Shown here in pieces: positions 24,472 to 36,046 of a DNA stretch of 64,000 nucleotides. The translations under genes and the position numbers were made by a program. How positions within the stretch are numbered: the first letter of the stretch is position 1; every line of letters begins with the position of its first letter. The notes below the pieces were generated by a model. That model ran no database searches. It saw nothing but the letters and a program-made list of their open reading frames with translations, and was not told the DNA's origin. The stretch comes from Brienomyrus brachyistius (lineage: Eukaryota; Chordata; Actinopteri; Osteoglossiformes; Mormyridae). The stretch spans positions 13,047,754 to 13,111,753 of the forward strand of contig NC_064555.1 of NCBI RefSeq assembly GCF_023856365.1, written 5' to 3'.

Positions 24472-24669
24472 CCTCAGCTGAAGTACCTCCCCTTACTGCT
24501 GCATTTCCTAAAGTCACCAGGAGGGGGTACTGTTGAGTAGAATTCCTTTCCATCCAAGCAAAATACAAACTGTCTACCCTGTTGGCCTGTAGCATCATGC
24601 TTAACCCTGCATTATTTCTAACATCCTCAACTGGGACCAAACACATACTGCAGATCAAAGTAGTGTAAC

Positions 24670-24675
24670 ATTAAA
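24670..24675 (+). terminator. Candidate polyadenylation signal of mtmr11
   Basis: ATTAAA lies about 200 bp after the mtmr11 stop. A stronger AATAAA occurs only near 26129, which would give a 1.6-kb 3' UTR. The choice cannot be made from sequence alone. Confidence 0.35.
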
Positions 24676-26370
24676 TGGAATTGTAGGAAACTGAGGGTTA
24701 GGGATATTTACCAAAATAGATTTTGAACTCAAAATAATCAAATCTGGCTACTTTACTGTTCATCCTTGTGTATATAATGATTTTTTAAAAATATTGTTGT
24801 ATAATGTGTCAATTTTCTATTTGTTTTTCAGCCATTTCACGTGGATCTTTCTGCATCCTAAAAATAATTTCAGTCAGTGACTAGTTGGACTAGATTCCAC
24901 AGGAAATCATGTTGAAGAAGGTAACCGTTTTAGCTGTGAAATAGAAAAAATGTCAGATTGTTTTAGCAAAAAAGAAAAGATTTGACTTTGGAGTCCATTT
25001 TGGGCGAGCTGTCCGTTCAGATTCTATTGTGGGTTGACTTCTGAGCAGCATAAAAGCTCATGACAGCAGACCGAAGACCAAATGTGTTTTTATTAGTTCT
25101 CTAAATGTAGTTGGTCGACATCCTTGAAATAAGGATTCTGTTTCTGTTTGTATTTATGACACGAGTGCTGGAGCCAGTTGCTGTTGTGTTTGTGTGTCTT
25201 TTGCTAATCATCGTTCCCCCCAAACACCTACTTCTTCATGGCCAAGGGAACTCTTCTGTTAAGCTCTGCACCAACATCGGACTGTTTCTGTTATGACAAA
25301 CGTTCACGCAGCTATACAGTGAGCTGGTTTGGAGAAACGCATTTACGAATGAACGGACGACAGTTGGCCGTCTGCACGGACACCGAAATATGCATCCCTT
25401 ATCGTTCTGGTTTGTCCGAGAGTGAATCCAGCTCCCCTAACAGAGATCATCTTTGTGTGAGCTTAGGATATTGGCATCGCTGCCGGCGATTTTCCTCACA
25501 GCCGGAACCCATGCTGCCAGTCCGACCGTTATTGACCAGTTAGGTTTATCATGTTGATTTGGACTCGTTGAAGATTGTCGTTGTACCCGTCACATCGTGC
25601 CGGAACGAGCCCACTGACCTATGCAATAATGAGCGGTGAGAATTAACGACGGATTCTAACATGTAACCAGTCATCATCTAAGTTACTTGAAAGCGACTCT
25701 TCGGTGGATTTCGTCCGTCGGCATAAACAGGGTGATTTTCACAAGCAAATCATTTTCAAGGCGCGATTAAAGATGCCGTAGCGGGGAAACTATATGTTCT
25801 TATTGCAATGCCAAAACTCTGCTTTATAAGGATTATGGCGGTTTTCGCCGAGATCCATCACTGAACATCAGACACCAGCGTCAACCTGCAGCTGCGAGGG
25901 ACTCGGTTTCACAGATATGCTCATATGCCACTGCTGTTGTGCCTTTGGGGGTCAGTCAGCCATAAATAAGGCGAAACGTGTTTTTCGACAGAGGCTGCGC
26001 TTCCTGTATCTGGGAACAATGACGACAGTGTTATTCCCTTTCTGTCACACTTTTTGGTGCAGATGGCTGGTCGCTTTATAATTTGTACGGCAAGGGGTTT
26101 TTGTATTTGTCTTATTTAATGACTAAGAGAAATAAATCTCTTAATTTATCAGTTTTTATGAGATGTTACTTGTGTTTCCTGTTGTCAAAAGACTGCATTC
26201 ATTGTGCAATGTACAATTAATGAATTATAAGTACTGCACGTGTGACCTCTTTCAGGACTTCAGGACAGCTGGAAAATCATCCCAGGAGACCAGCTCATGA
26301 GACTGGCATAGAGACGAATGTGTGTGTAATATTTTACATCTACATATAGCAAATATAGCATAATGAGGGA
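24676..26370. other. Between mtmr11 and the antisense RING gene; no supported gene
   Basis: A 101-codon + strand frame from 25238 has no recognisable domain and no splice partner, so it is not called. Otherwise nothing is recognised; part of it may be mtmr11 3' UTR. Confidence 0.35.
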
Positions 26371-26390
26371 CTATATTCATTAAAGAACCA

Positions 26391-26396
26391 TTTATT
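26391..26396 (-). terminator. Polyadenylation signal of the antisense RING gene
   Basis: TTTATT on the + strand reads AATAAA on the minus strand, about 630 bp downstream of the stop at 27022. It implies a 3' UTR covering about 26375-27021. Confidence 0.5.
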
Positions 26397-27021
26397 GTTA
26401 TTAAATTACAATTTGAAAACATAGCCATTGTAATTAAAAACACAATATGCATTTACAAATATACAGTATAAAACATTATAATACTTAAGCTTTGTACCCA
26501 AACACTGAGGATGTATAAGCACTTCAAAACGTGACTAGCATAGTTTTGCTCAGCCTAGTATGACAGCATGATGGAAAACAAAATGTTGACACACTTGTAC
26601 GAAATGCCTGTCATACCATTTTCCACCTATAGTTGTGTTTACAAACCTGAGTAATCCAGTAATGTTATTGCTGTTTCGTCATTTTCAAAAATCAGAAACC
26701 GCACTCAGACAAAGGCTGTCATTTCAGTTCGCTCTGGTTTTCCCATCATGCTCTGCGCACAGTCAGCAGTGGATTCATTATTTGACGTAGCCACATGGCT
26801 GTGTCACAGCCCACGACATATCACAGCTTCTACAGATACAGCACATGGGTGCTTATCACTGGAAAACCACTCCCCATTCACAAAAAAAAACACGAGACCC
26901 AGACTTAGCCTGACCCACAGAGCTCAGCTTTCACAGATCAATCGCAGGGCCTCGGCCTTTGACTATCATTCCTGCCTGCTAGTTACTGCTGCGTATCTGA
27001 CTGCTTGGCCAAGAAAGTCCC

Positions 27022-28645
27022 TCAACTTCCCGGCTCGTCCACTTCCTCAATGGACTCCTGCCGTAGCGTTCCAGTACTGGCGTTGCGAGAGTCCTCTCGG
27101 GAGTAGGCGGACCTCCCGGATTCAGGGATCTGTAGCCCCAGTTGCCGGATGGACTTGCACATGGGACAGGGGTACTCACACAGGCCCTCGATGTCCAGGA
27201 AGGCTAGGTTCACTATGTGGTCCATGCAGGAGTCGCAGTACCTGTGTCCGCAGCTCAGCTGCTTGAAGTAGGCATCATAGGAAATACAGCTCTGGCAATG
27301 CGGCTGCTCCGGGCCCAGGGAGGAGGTGCAGCTCTGAGAGCGACTATCGCGACCATCAACCTGGCTCAAGGAGGGCCTGCTGGCAGACCTGCAGAAGGAG
27401 TAGTGTGGACAGCCATGGTAATATATAAAGCCATATTTAACGGCAACAGGATGCTTCCACACAACACACTACAGTCATCTGCCAAGTTCTCTAGGATTTC
27501 TTAATAAATACAAATTGTTATATTACCACTTCAAATCAGAGGCGTAGGGACAGGACTGGCCTGGGGCTCCGTGCTGGGAGGGGCCCCCGTAGCAGCCGAT
27601 TACATAGCAAGCACATTGCAACAACAAATCTGCTTTATTTATGCATTCTGTTTTTCACAGTAAAATGAAAAGAAAGGAACTGTGCTTATTAAATTGTCTT
27701 TGTTGATATTATTCATTTACATTTCACAGTAAAATAAAGGTAATGCATTTCATCATGCCAGGGGAGGGTGTGCTGGGGGGCCTCATGGAGTTTTTTGCCT
27801 GGGGCCCCCAGTGTCCCTAGAATCGCCTCTGCTTCTAATTCCTTTGACAAACCTCGACAAATGTGATTTATGGGATTCTACCTTGCTACGGATCTAATAT
27901 ACATCCTTCCGCACTGTGTAGAGGGTTTGATTGTGCTGATGTTAATGCATCTGCCTTTTCATTACAAGAAATAATCTGATTACCCCGATATTCAGTATTT
28001 CAGAATATTATAAGTTTTATACGCTACAGGTTAGACCCCGGTGAGTATTGTTATTTCTCGTGAAATATTCTGGCGCATGATTTCCCACAATTACTAAAAA
28101 CAAAAGTGGTTGATGATATATGAGGTTATAATTTCCTGAGTGGATACAATTGTGTCCGACAGTCGTAGGCCGTTGAAAAATAACACCCTTACGTGTGAAA
28201 CCGTAAACAAAAACCGCATTAATTACATCGTGCTCGCTCATTGTGAGACAGATGCACATCTAACCCCTGTCTCGCTGTAGGAGCAGTCAGTGAAAACTGT
28301 CAAACCGAGTTTCTGTTTTGCTCCCAGAATGGAATAAATGGGCTACATTCATTATGCTGTGTAACTGTGTAAAACAGCAAATTAAGTTGTGAATCCGATA
28401 TGTGGATCAACCACATCAGTCAGTGAATTAATTAGATACATCTTTGGAATTCTTTCACTTAAGGTGCGTATTTTTGTCTAAGAAGCTTAATGAGTATGTT
28501 GTATTTATTATTGCACTGGTAAGTTTGCAACGAATAGGCAATATAGGTAAAATACGCACCTCTGTGTCGATGTTGTGCGCCTCATACAATCAAAGCCCAT
28601 TACTGACAAAATTCTCCGTAACAGCTCCATGCTGATACCCCTCAT
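27022..28645 (-). CDS. Small C3HC4 RING-finger protein, family not recognised
   Basis: Two minus-strand exons, 28645-28560 and 27388-27022, are joined by a GT-AG intron with matching phase (two bases plus one), giving 150 residues. The RING lies at about residues 60-106: CQSC, then 11 residues, CGH, RYC, DSC, 19 residues, CPMC, an exact C3HC4 zinc-ligand spacing. The N-terminus (about 1-28) is short, basic and hydrophobic; the linker 29-58 is Ser-rich, and the tail 107-150 is charged and acidic at the end (EEVDEPGS). An E3 ubiquitin ligase role is expected from the RING but unproven. The loop resembles RING1 of RBR ligases, but no IBR or second RING follows. ATG at 28645 is chosen; an in-frame ATG at 28630 is an alternative. 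A hAT-like MITE sits in its intron. Further upstream exons cannot be excluded. Confidence 0.7.
27537..27831. mobile_element. hAT-like MITE in the RING gene intron
   Basis: Ends read CAGAGGCGTAGGGACA and TGTCCCTAGAATCGCCTCTG (imperfect inverted repeats). Flanking 8-mers CTTCAAAT (27529-27536) and CTTCTAAT (27832-27839) match at 7 of 8 positions. The GC-rich ends contain GGGGCCCCC runs like the element at 9910-10199. Confidence 0.75.
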
Positions 28646-28759
28646 AATGGTCCTAGCAGTCGCCGGTGATAAGACGCAGGTCCATATCCAAGGTAATAAG
28701 CATCGCGGTATATTAAGGATTTTGATTATTATAAACGGAGCCTGGGAAATCCTCACGCC

Positions 28760-29480
28760 CTTTTCCGTTTTTCTGGCATTTTTATGCCTCGCTTTGGCTT
28801 GCTATTAGAGATGCGAAGTGTAACAGAACCGTCCCACGGTATAACTTACTAGTAAACAGCTCGGTCAGCGTGACTTGACTTGCCACCCTAAAGTAACGTG
28901 AAATTTCACAAGAGCTAAACTTGTTCTGAAACCGGTACAGCTAGATTTCTATCTTAAACTATCGTAACTTGGCCTACAGAAACTTGAAAACAGTCGATGT
29001 GGTTGCTATGCACCATGTTTTTACCGTTAAAATTTAAAGAAGGAAAAGGAATTAAGTCAGAAAGAAATTACACAATAACAAATGTGAAGTAATATGTCAT
29101 TTGTAAAATCAGACTGTGCAAGCCAGTCGGATTTGATCATGTTTAGAGGATGTCAGGGTCCTGGAATCCTGCTGGACAAGTTTGCAGACAACAGATATCG
29201 AACAGTATTTAATGTAGCCTGGATTTTTCAGTTTTATATATGGGCTAAAAGTTGACTAATTCATGACTGAAGAAAGATTCAAAACAAAACGCATACCTCT
29301 CGAACACATTATTAACACTTATCTGGGAGGCTATTGAATGAAACGGAAATTTACAGTTGTTCATCTGATAAATAGAAAAACTACGCGAGGTATACTTCTG
29401 TAAACAGCACATCTGATTTGTGACCTGCATAAGATTAAAATCTCTTGCAACAGAGGGCGATAGAGTGCATGTCATGCTTC
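28760..29480. other. Spacer between the RING gene and sf3b4; no supported feature
   Basis: AT-rich unique sequence. The two genes are divergent, so this 0.8-kb spacer may hold both promoters, but no paired arrangement is obvious apart from the sf3b4-proximal ETS sites. Confidence 0.35.
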
Positions 29481-29484
29481 CGCT

Positions 29485-29559
29485 GTATCTTTTTCCGGAA
29501 GTGGATGTTCAGCGAAGAAGCGCGCTTCCGGCAGACGTCGTTTGCACGCCGTGTTCGAC
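29485..29559 (+). promoter_or_regulatory. sf3b4 promoter with ETS-type sites
   Basis: CCGGAAGT at 29495-29502 and an inverted CTTCCGG at 29525-29531 are ETS/GABP-type sites. The start codon itself lies in CATGGCGGC, a YY1-like context. There is no TATA box. This is a typical housekeeping promoter of a splicing-factor gene. Confidence 0.55.
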
Positions 29560-31437
29560 ATGGCGGCGGGACCAATTTCGGAGCGAAACCAGGGTAATAT
29601 TTCGCAAACTTGATTTGAAGAACTTGATTAGGTAGCAGTTCTTTGGTGAAAAATATTTGTTATTATAATGTAGCTACAATAGAACCTGAATATTTTTTTC
29701 TGTTTTCACTGGATATCCTTGAGAAAATTAGTCGTATTCATAGGCTAATTTGCTAATGAGCTATGTAAAAAGAAAACGACCAATTGCTTGGGCTTTTTTA
29801 GATCACAGATGCTCAAATAGCAGCTGGTCACTAAATGGCCAAGGAAAATATGTAAGCATAACTGCCAAGGTGTTGAGGTAGTAGTAAACCGGATATGGTA
29901 AAATATACTGTCCATTGTTTGTTTCCAGCAGGTTGTGTGCGCGTTTTCATTGGAATATTCAGAGCCCACGGCTGTTATGTGTGTAGTGGGCATGTTTGCT
30001 GTAATCCCGTATTTCTCTCTAATGACTCCTATGCCCCATCGCTAATTCGGCCATACCACCGGTTGATGTGTTTCTTTTTTGCAGACGCCACGGTGTACGT
30101 GGGTGGCCTGGACGAGAAAGTGTCTGAGCCGTTATTATGGGAGCTGTTTCTGCAGGCTGGCCCGGTAGTGAACACGCACATGCCCAAGGATAGAGTGACC
30201 GGCCAGCACCAAGGTTAGTTTTGGAAATCTTCGGCATAAATTCCACAAACCAGAAATGTTATTAATGGTGAGAGTATAAAGTCAATTATCAATATTCTAA
30301 CTGCTGTTTTAGATTTAATTGCTAGCTAATCTCTGCAAAGCTTGCTTTATGATTTTCATGAAATTCAGAAACGTGACCCTCCCGTTGTGTAGGATATGGG
30401 TTCGTGGAGTTTCTCAGTGAGGAGGATGCCGATTATGCCATAAAGATCATGAACATGATAAAGCTTTATGGCAAGCCCATTCGAGTCAACAAGGCCTCAG
30501 CGCACAACAAGAACCTGGACGTGGGGGCCAACATCTTCATTGGCAACCTGGACCCCGAGATCGACGAGAAGCTCCTGTACGACACCTTCAGCGCCTTCGG
30601 CGTCATCCTGCAGACCCCCAAGATCATGCGCGACCCCGACACCGGCAACTCCAAGGGCTATGCCTTCATCAACTTCGCCAGCTTCGATGCGTCGGATGCT
30701 GCCATCGAGGCCATGAACGGGCAGTACCTGTGCAACCGGCCCATCACTGTCTCCTACGCCTTTAAGAAGGACTCCAAGGGCGAGCGGCATGGCTCAGCCG
30801 CTGAGCGCCTGCTGGCTGCACAGAACCCGCTGTCCCAGGCTGACCGGCCGCATCAGTTGTTCGCCGACGCCCCGCCTCCGCCATCGGCGCCAACGCCGGT
30901 CCTCACTGCGCTCGGGGCCGGGATCCCCATGCCAGGTCAGCCCCAGGTCCCACCCCCTTCCCAGGAAAATCTCTCTATCTCTGACCAGTTCTCTTTTCTC
31001 TCTCTCTACTTGCTTTTGCTTACCAGAGATGATCCCACAGCTTTTTTTTTTTTTACTTTGTTTTGTCACACACTACCAATCATGATTCATTCATGGAGTC
31101 GTAACCCTTAATGCACAAGTCACCCTAACAGAAGCCATGTTTCTGTGCTACATTTTATGTACACAGCCTCTCCCCAGGTTATGATGGGGTTACGATAAAC
31201 CTATTGGAATTCGAAAATATTCTGAGGGGACGATGCGTTTTAACAGTACACCTAATGTAACTTAAACGCGTTTAGAACACTTAAATCAGCCTACAGTTGG
31301 GCAAAATTATTAACTCAAAGCCTATTTTATAAAAAAAATAATTGAATGATGTACCAAAACGTTTACCCATTGTAAAGTCGAAATATTGTAAAACGGACCG
31401 TCATAACCCGGGGATTGTGTGTATACACACACACACA

Positions 31438-31506
<69 letters not shown>

Positions 31507-33576
31507 CATCTGTCCCTGTTGGTCTGAAGTCCTCATTAACGTCATAACGTGCTAAGGAGGGACTTGCCAGCTGGTGTCTTTGTTCCCTGGTTTGTACACA
31601 ACATGGTGAAGTTGCTTCCTCTAAATGTTCTATTGCTGTTCCTGCTTTAGACTGAGGGACTTTTGGGTTTTGAGCCACATTCCTCCTCTCTTTCCTCACC
31701 GTGGATTTTGTCCCGGCAGGAGTGCCCCCTCCTGGTGCGTTCCCGCCTGTGCCACCCCCTGGCTCCATGCCCCCAGGGATGCCCCCAGGGATGCCCATGC
31801 CCCCAGCACCAGGGACTCCAGTGCCTCAAGGTGGGGCAGGAGGCCCCCCCCCTGGGCCGCCTCCTTTCCCTCCTGCAGGCATGCCTCCCCCAGGTAAGTC
31901 ACCTCTCACCGTCCTCGTTTAGGGTATCATTAAACTGCAGAAATACCTTCTAAATAAGAAAATCCTTTATTTTCTATTTTCAAATGCAAAAGTGTGGCTC
32001 CCCTAGAGCTGGGGGTTAAGGGCCCACGGACATGTGACTGCTCCGCCGAGGTCGGGGCTCAAACTAGCGACCTTCCGATCACAGGCGCAGAGACTGAGCC
32101 CACTGAGCTGCTCACTGCCCCATATCTGTATGCATTTAGTTATACTGTAGGTTAATACTGTCGATTGTATGGGTTTTTAAAAATATTGCTAGTAAATAGT
32201 AACTGCTGTGTCCCTCTGGGTGGCGCTGTCTTGCGGAGTGGAGTGTTGTGGTTAGGGGTGGCCGATCTGGCAAAAATATCATCGCAAATTTTTTTCATGC
32301 AGGATCACGATCCGTGACCTTATCACAATTCTTTTCGTGTGAATTTTTAAGAGTGTTTTGCAAGTTACTTAACAGTACAACCAAACTACTTTGACCTATT
32401 TAAAAAGATGTAACCCTAGAAGGATAAAACCTGTAAGAAAAACATATTCGGCATAATCTTTCGAGTGTTTCCTGTTGTGGTGAAAAAGATTCATCATGCT
32501 GCCTTCTGACATGCGAACCTTGTTTTTGCAAATAACTGTTTGCCCCATGTTGGTTTTGGAAAATCCAAACAGGTTCGATGTTGTCAGTGTCAAATTCTTT
32601 TTAGGGGGCAATTCCTCCATGTGGTGCATGCCGCTGGGATGAGGGAGCGAAAGGCATAGAGGGGAATTCCAAGGCACTAACTACTGTTTGCTGTTACCAG
32701 TTTATTGGTGTGTGGAAATGGATTTGGTTGAAAAAACGGCTTTAGATCCGTGAACGAGCCATAGAACTGCACCAGATAGAATGTGCGCTGTAGCCTGATG
32801 GTGACGATTCCTCCATAAAGGCAGATCAGAGAGTTGTGTTAATCATTCACCGTCTAGTATGGTGGAATCACACTCCCCTGGTTGTGGTTACCTGGTTGTG
32901 GTTACCTGGTTGTGGTTACCTGGTTGTGGTTACCTGGTTACGGTTACCTGGTTACCGTGGCTCTGTGGTCACCTCTCTCTCTGCCCCGTGTACCATGCAG
33001 GAATGCCCCAGATGCCCATGCCTCCCCCAGGCCCGCCAGGGATGGTGCCACCTCCTCCGGGTGCCAGCCAACACCGCGCCCCCCCACCACCGGGCATGCC
33101 CCCCGCCCCACCCATGGGCATGCCCCCGAGGGGCCCCTTCGGCCCCCCCATGGGTAAGTTGCTTTTCCCTCCCCATGCTGTGGTAACTTGCCGGTTAATG
33201 AAAATTGCGAGAGAGTATGTGTAGGGAACCAAAACTTAGCATGATGGTGCCTGATGGTGCAGTGACGAGATGAACAGGCGTGTGGTACGTGTGAGATTCC
33301 GTGGGGTGATTAGCGTGATGTTTGACTGAGCCCTGTGAGTTGTAATGTAATGCGCATCACATTCTCAGTTCCATGCTGTGACTGACCCACTCTGTCTTTC
33401 CTGGCCCAGGTCCCCCAGTGCATCCTGGGATGCGGGGACCCCCTCCCATGCCCCCACCAGGATACAGCGGGGGCCCGCCCCGGCCTCCTCCGTTCGGCTT
33501 TCAGAGGGGGCCCCCCATGCCCCCGAGACCCCCTGCTCCGCCCCGGGGCCCTATGAGAGGCCCAATGCCCCCTTAG
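29560..33576 (+). CDS. sf3b4: Splicing factor 3B subunit 4 (SF3b49/SAP49)
   Basis: Six exons: 29560-29593, 30085-30213, 30393-30935, 31720-31893, 33001-33153, 33410-33576. Every junction splits a codon after its first base, and the total is 399 residues (human 424). The N-terminus [11 protein letters not shown] is the family signature. RRM1 (about 13-91) carries RNP2 VYVGGL and RNP1 GYGFVEF; RRM2 (about 100-179) carries IFIGNL and KGYAFINF. The C-terminal half is a Pro/Gly/Met-rich low-complexity region ending [10 protein letters not shown]. The protein is a nuclear subunit of SF3b in U2 snRNP that contacts pre-mRNA near the branch point. The RRMs are nearly identical to the mammalian protein; the tail is shorter and diverged. 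Intron 4 (31894-33000) has taken in a hAT-like element and a 14-bp tandem array. Confidence 0.97.
31425..31504. repeat. (AC)n microsatellite
   Basis: About 40 dinucleotides with one interruption, in sf3b4 intron 3. Confidence 0.95.
32005..32130. mobile_element. SINE-like fragment
   Basis: GGGCCCACGGACATGTGACT and ACCTTCCGATCACAGGCGCA recur in diverged form at 61739-61850 (and partly at 56920-56990). The shared segment marks one dispersed family, probably a tRNA-SINE 3' part. Confidence 0.5.
32253..32856. mobile_element. Second copy of the TAGGGGTGG hAT-like element
   Basis: The left end is TAGGGGTGGCCGATCTGG and the right end ...CACCGTCTA. Internal matches to 9407-10683 include CAAGTTACTTAACAGTACAA and the GCGAACCTT...TGCAAATAAC area. 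It lacks the nested insert. The target duplication is no longer clear, so it is older or damaged. It lies in sf3b4 intron 4. Confidence 0.65.
32879..32958 (+). repeat. 14-bp tandem repeat in sf3b4 intron 4
   Basis: The unit GTTGTGGTTACCTG is repeated about 4 times exactly, then in degenerate form (GTTACGGTTACCTG). It ends about 40 bp before the exon 5 acceptor. Confidence 0.85.
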
Positions 33577-33682
33577 TCTCCGTATTTTATACTTTGAGAG
33601 TTTCTCTTGTCAGAATCGGTTTGCTACACAGCTTCCTAGTTTCTTTTATTATTTTTGTCACTGTACAGCGTTCGGACGTGAG

Positions 33683-33701
33683 GAATAAAGCTTTTAATAA
33701 A
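33683..33701 (+). terminator. sf3b4 polyadenylation signals
   Basis: Two AATAAA hexamers (33683-33688 and 33696-33701) lie about 110 bp after the stop and are followed by a T-rich stretch. Confidence 0.75.
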
Positions 33702-34376
33702 AAGTCGTCTTTTTTATTAACTGGCTTTGATATAAACTGCCCTGGATCAAAGTTTCTTTTGAGTTGTGATGTTATCCTTTAGATGGCTTTTTAAATTGAA
33801 CAGCACTGGTAATTTTAGTGACCTTTAAAAACAAATTTATTATATCACAGTAAAATTATTCTCTTGTTGGGGTCATAAACTAAGATTGTGATGACTGCAT
33901 TTTTTTCAAGGAAGATACTTAGAATGTTTTTTTTCCCCTCAATGTCTGGCAGGAGAGGTGGACAGAAACCAAAGCTGTTGTGCATCTGGCGATGAAATTA
34001 AACTTTCTTTTTGACATCACAGTTATTTGTGAATGAATCCCACCATTTGATGTCCCCCGTGCAGGAGATGCACGATGCAACTTGCACAATTTACTTGGGA
34101 GACATTAGTCATTGATCCCTGTTTCCGTTGGTTAACTTGAAGGGACAGTTCACCCCCAGTATTTTTGGGGGGCTTTAACACCATCTGTCTGTCTAGGTGG
34201 TTCTGCTGAGCGTTGCTTGCTTCTGGAGATATCGGCCATAGCGATGTCAGTCTTCTCGAATATGATGGGTCCGAATGGCGTTATTTCTCTGGTGATTAAT
34301 GCGGCAAAAAAGTACATTAGAAAAATCCATAGCAACATCTCAATGGAAATCATGACTCCAGACTACTCAAGATAAT

Positions 34377-36046
34377 TAGGTCTTTATTAAAAAAATATCG
34401 ATATTAAATCTCTCAAGTCATATCTGTAGATGAAGGTGATATAATTATATCATCTTTGCAAGAACAAGAAACAAATTTATTTAACGGAAGAAATTAACTG
34501 ATGCCAATTTCCACTGAGGAAAAAGTTAGGACATCCTCACATTCATTACAAATTAAAATGCCTAGAATTAGATTCTGTTGCACCATATCACGTGAAAATG
34601 ATTAGAACATCGTTACAAAGCTTTTTGGTGGAGTCCGTCTTATTTAAACCATCGACATTTAGTTTGCTCTTTATTGTTGCAGTGAGTGGTATCACCATAA
34701 TGAGATCCAAAGAGCTCCCTGAGGCCTTCAGAAAGAAGTTTGTGGTCGCTTATGAGTCTGGAAAGGATGTTAAAAAAGCTTGGAATCAGCCGTTTCACTG
34801 TCTAGAAAATAATATACAAGTGGTAAACCTTTAAATCAATTGGGAACATGGCCAGGTCAGGCTGTCCTAGCAAGTTCAGCTTAAGCGCAGACTGCATGAT
34901 GCTGAGAGAAGTCTCCAAGAATCCTAAAATGTCATGACGGGATGTACAGGAAGCTCTTGCAACAGTTGATGTCAAGGTACATGCATCTACCATCAGAAAG
35001 AGACGCACAAGTTTGATTTACATGGGAGGTGTGCAAGGAGGAAACCCTCACTGTCAAAAAAATAACATGGCAAGACCTGAAGTTTGCCAGAGATCATCTA
35101 GACAAAGACCAGGACTTTTTAAAAAATGTGCTTTGGACAGATCAATCTAAAATTGAACTATTTGGACACAGTAACAGAGGACATGTTTGGTGTAAACCAA
35201 AGACCGCTTTTGAGCAAAAGAACCTCATACCTGCTGTGAAGCATGTGGGTGGAAATGTCATGGATTGGGGCTGCTTTGCTGCAGCAGGACCTGGCCAGCT
35301 CACCATCATATAATCCACTATGAATCCTTCATCGTATCAGAGGGTGCTTGAGGACAATGTGAGATCACAAGCTGAAATGGGGGTGAACCATGCAACATGA
35401 CAATGACCCAAAACATTCCAGTAAATCTACCAAGAAATGGCTTAGAAAAAAGAAAGAAATGGAGAGTTCTGGAAAAGCCAAGTCAAAGCCTGGATCTGAA
35501 TCTTACTGCGACGCTGTGGGGTGATTTGAAATGAGCCGTGCAGGCAAGACACTTTTCAAACATCACACAGCTTAAGGCAGGAATGTCCAATCTTATCCGC
35601 AAAGGGCCAGTGTGTACGCAGGTTGTTGGGATAACCTTTAGGGCAGCTGTCCAAACTCAGGTGTGAGGACTCTTCAGCTAGTCAGTCCTCTAATTAGTGA
35701 TCTAATTAGGGAGTCGCAGCAAAAACCCGCACACACAGCGGCCCTTAGATAAGATTGGACACCCCTGCTTTAAGGAATTCTGCATTGGACAATGGGGAAA
35801 ATTTTCTGTCAGGGACTTCAGACGCTGATATTTGTTTTCAGAAATGTCTTATTGAGGTTCAGCCAAGGGGGGGACATACTAGCTATTAGGGCATAGGGTG
35901 TAACTATTTTATCAGTAGGAATTTTCTTTTGTTAAATACGTGAATTTATTTCTTGTGTTTGTATAAGTGATGCAATTACATCACTTATCTACAAATATAA
36001 TTTGAAACAAGATTTAATATTGATATGTTTATTTCTTAAAGTACTA
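34377..36046 (+). mobile_element. Degenerate Tc1-like transposon
   Basis: Imperfect inverted ends of about 85 bp are visible (left around ATATCGATATTAAATCT, right complement AACATATCAATATTAAATC). Transposase pieces on the + strand include a helix-turn-helix start MRSKELPEAFRKKFV (from 34700), the block VLWTDQSKIELFGH with its catalytic Asp and NVMDWGCF (35029-35313), and the second Asp block HDNDPKH after 35390. Frameshifts and stops separate these pieces, so it cannot be active. A MITE is nested in the 3' part. Confidence 0.8.
35578..35767. mobile_element. hAT-like MITE nested in the Tc1 relic
   Basis: Ends CAGGAATGTCCAATCTTATC and the complement of GATAAGATTGGACACCCCTG form long inverted repeats with a CAAAGGGCC / CGGCCCTT core. 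The flanks GCTTAAGG and CTTTAAGG match at 6 of 8 positions. It splits the transposase remnant, so it is younger than the death of that element or caused it. Confidence 0.75.

Noticed and set aside
25238..25543. A 101-codon + strand frame downstream of mtmr11
   Set aside because: It has an ATG but no recognised domain, repeats or conserved start context. It may be 3' UTR.
28575..28808. A + strand frame resembling a signal-peptide exon
   Set aside because: It is antisense to exon 1 of the RING gene, whose exon pair has matching phases and a true RING domain.
30466..31902. Several minus-strand and alternate-frame ORFs over sf3b4
   Set aside because: They are shadows of the RRM and Pro-rich exons or of the (AC)n microsatellite.
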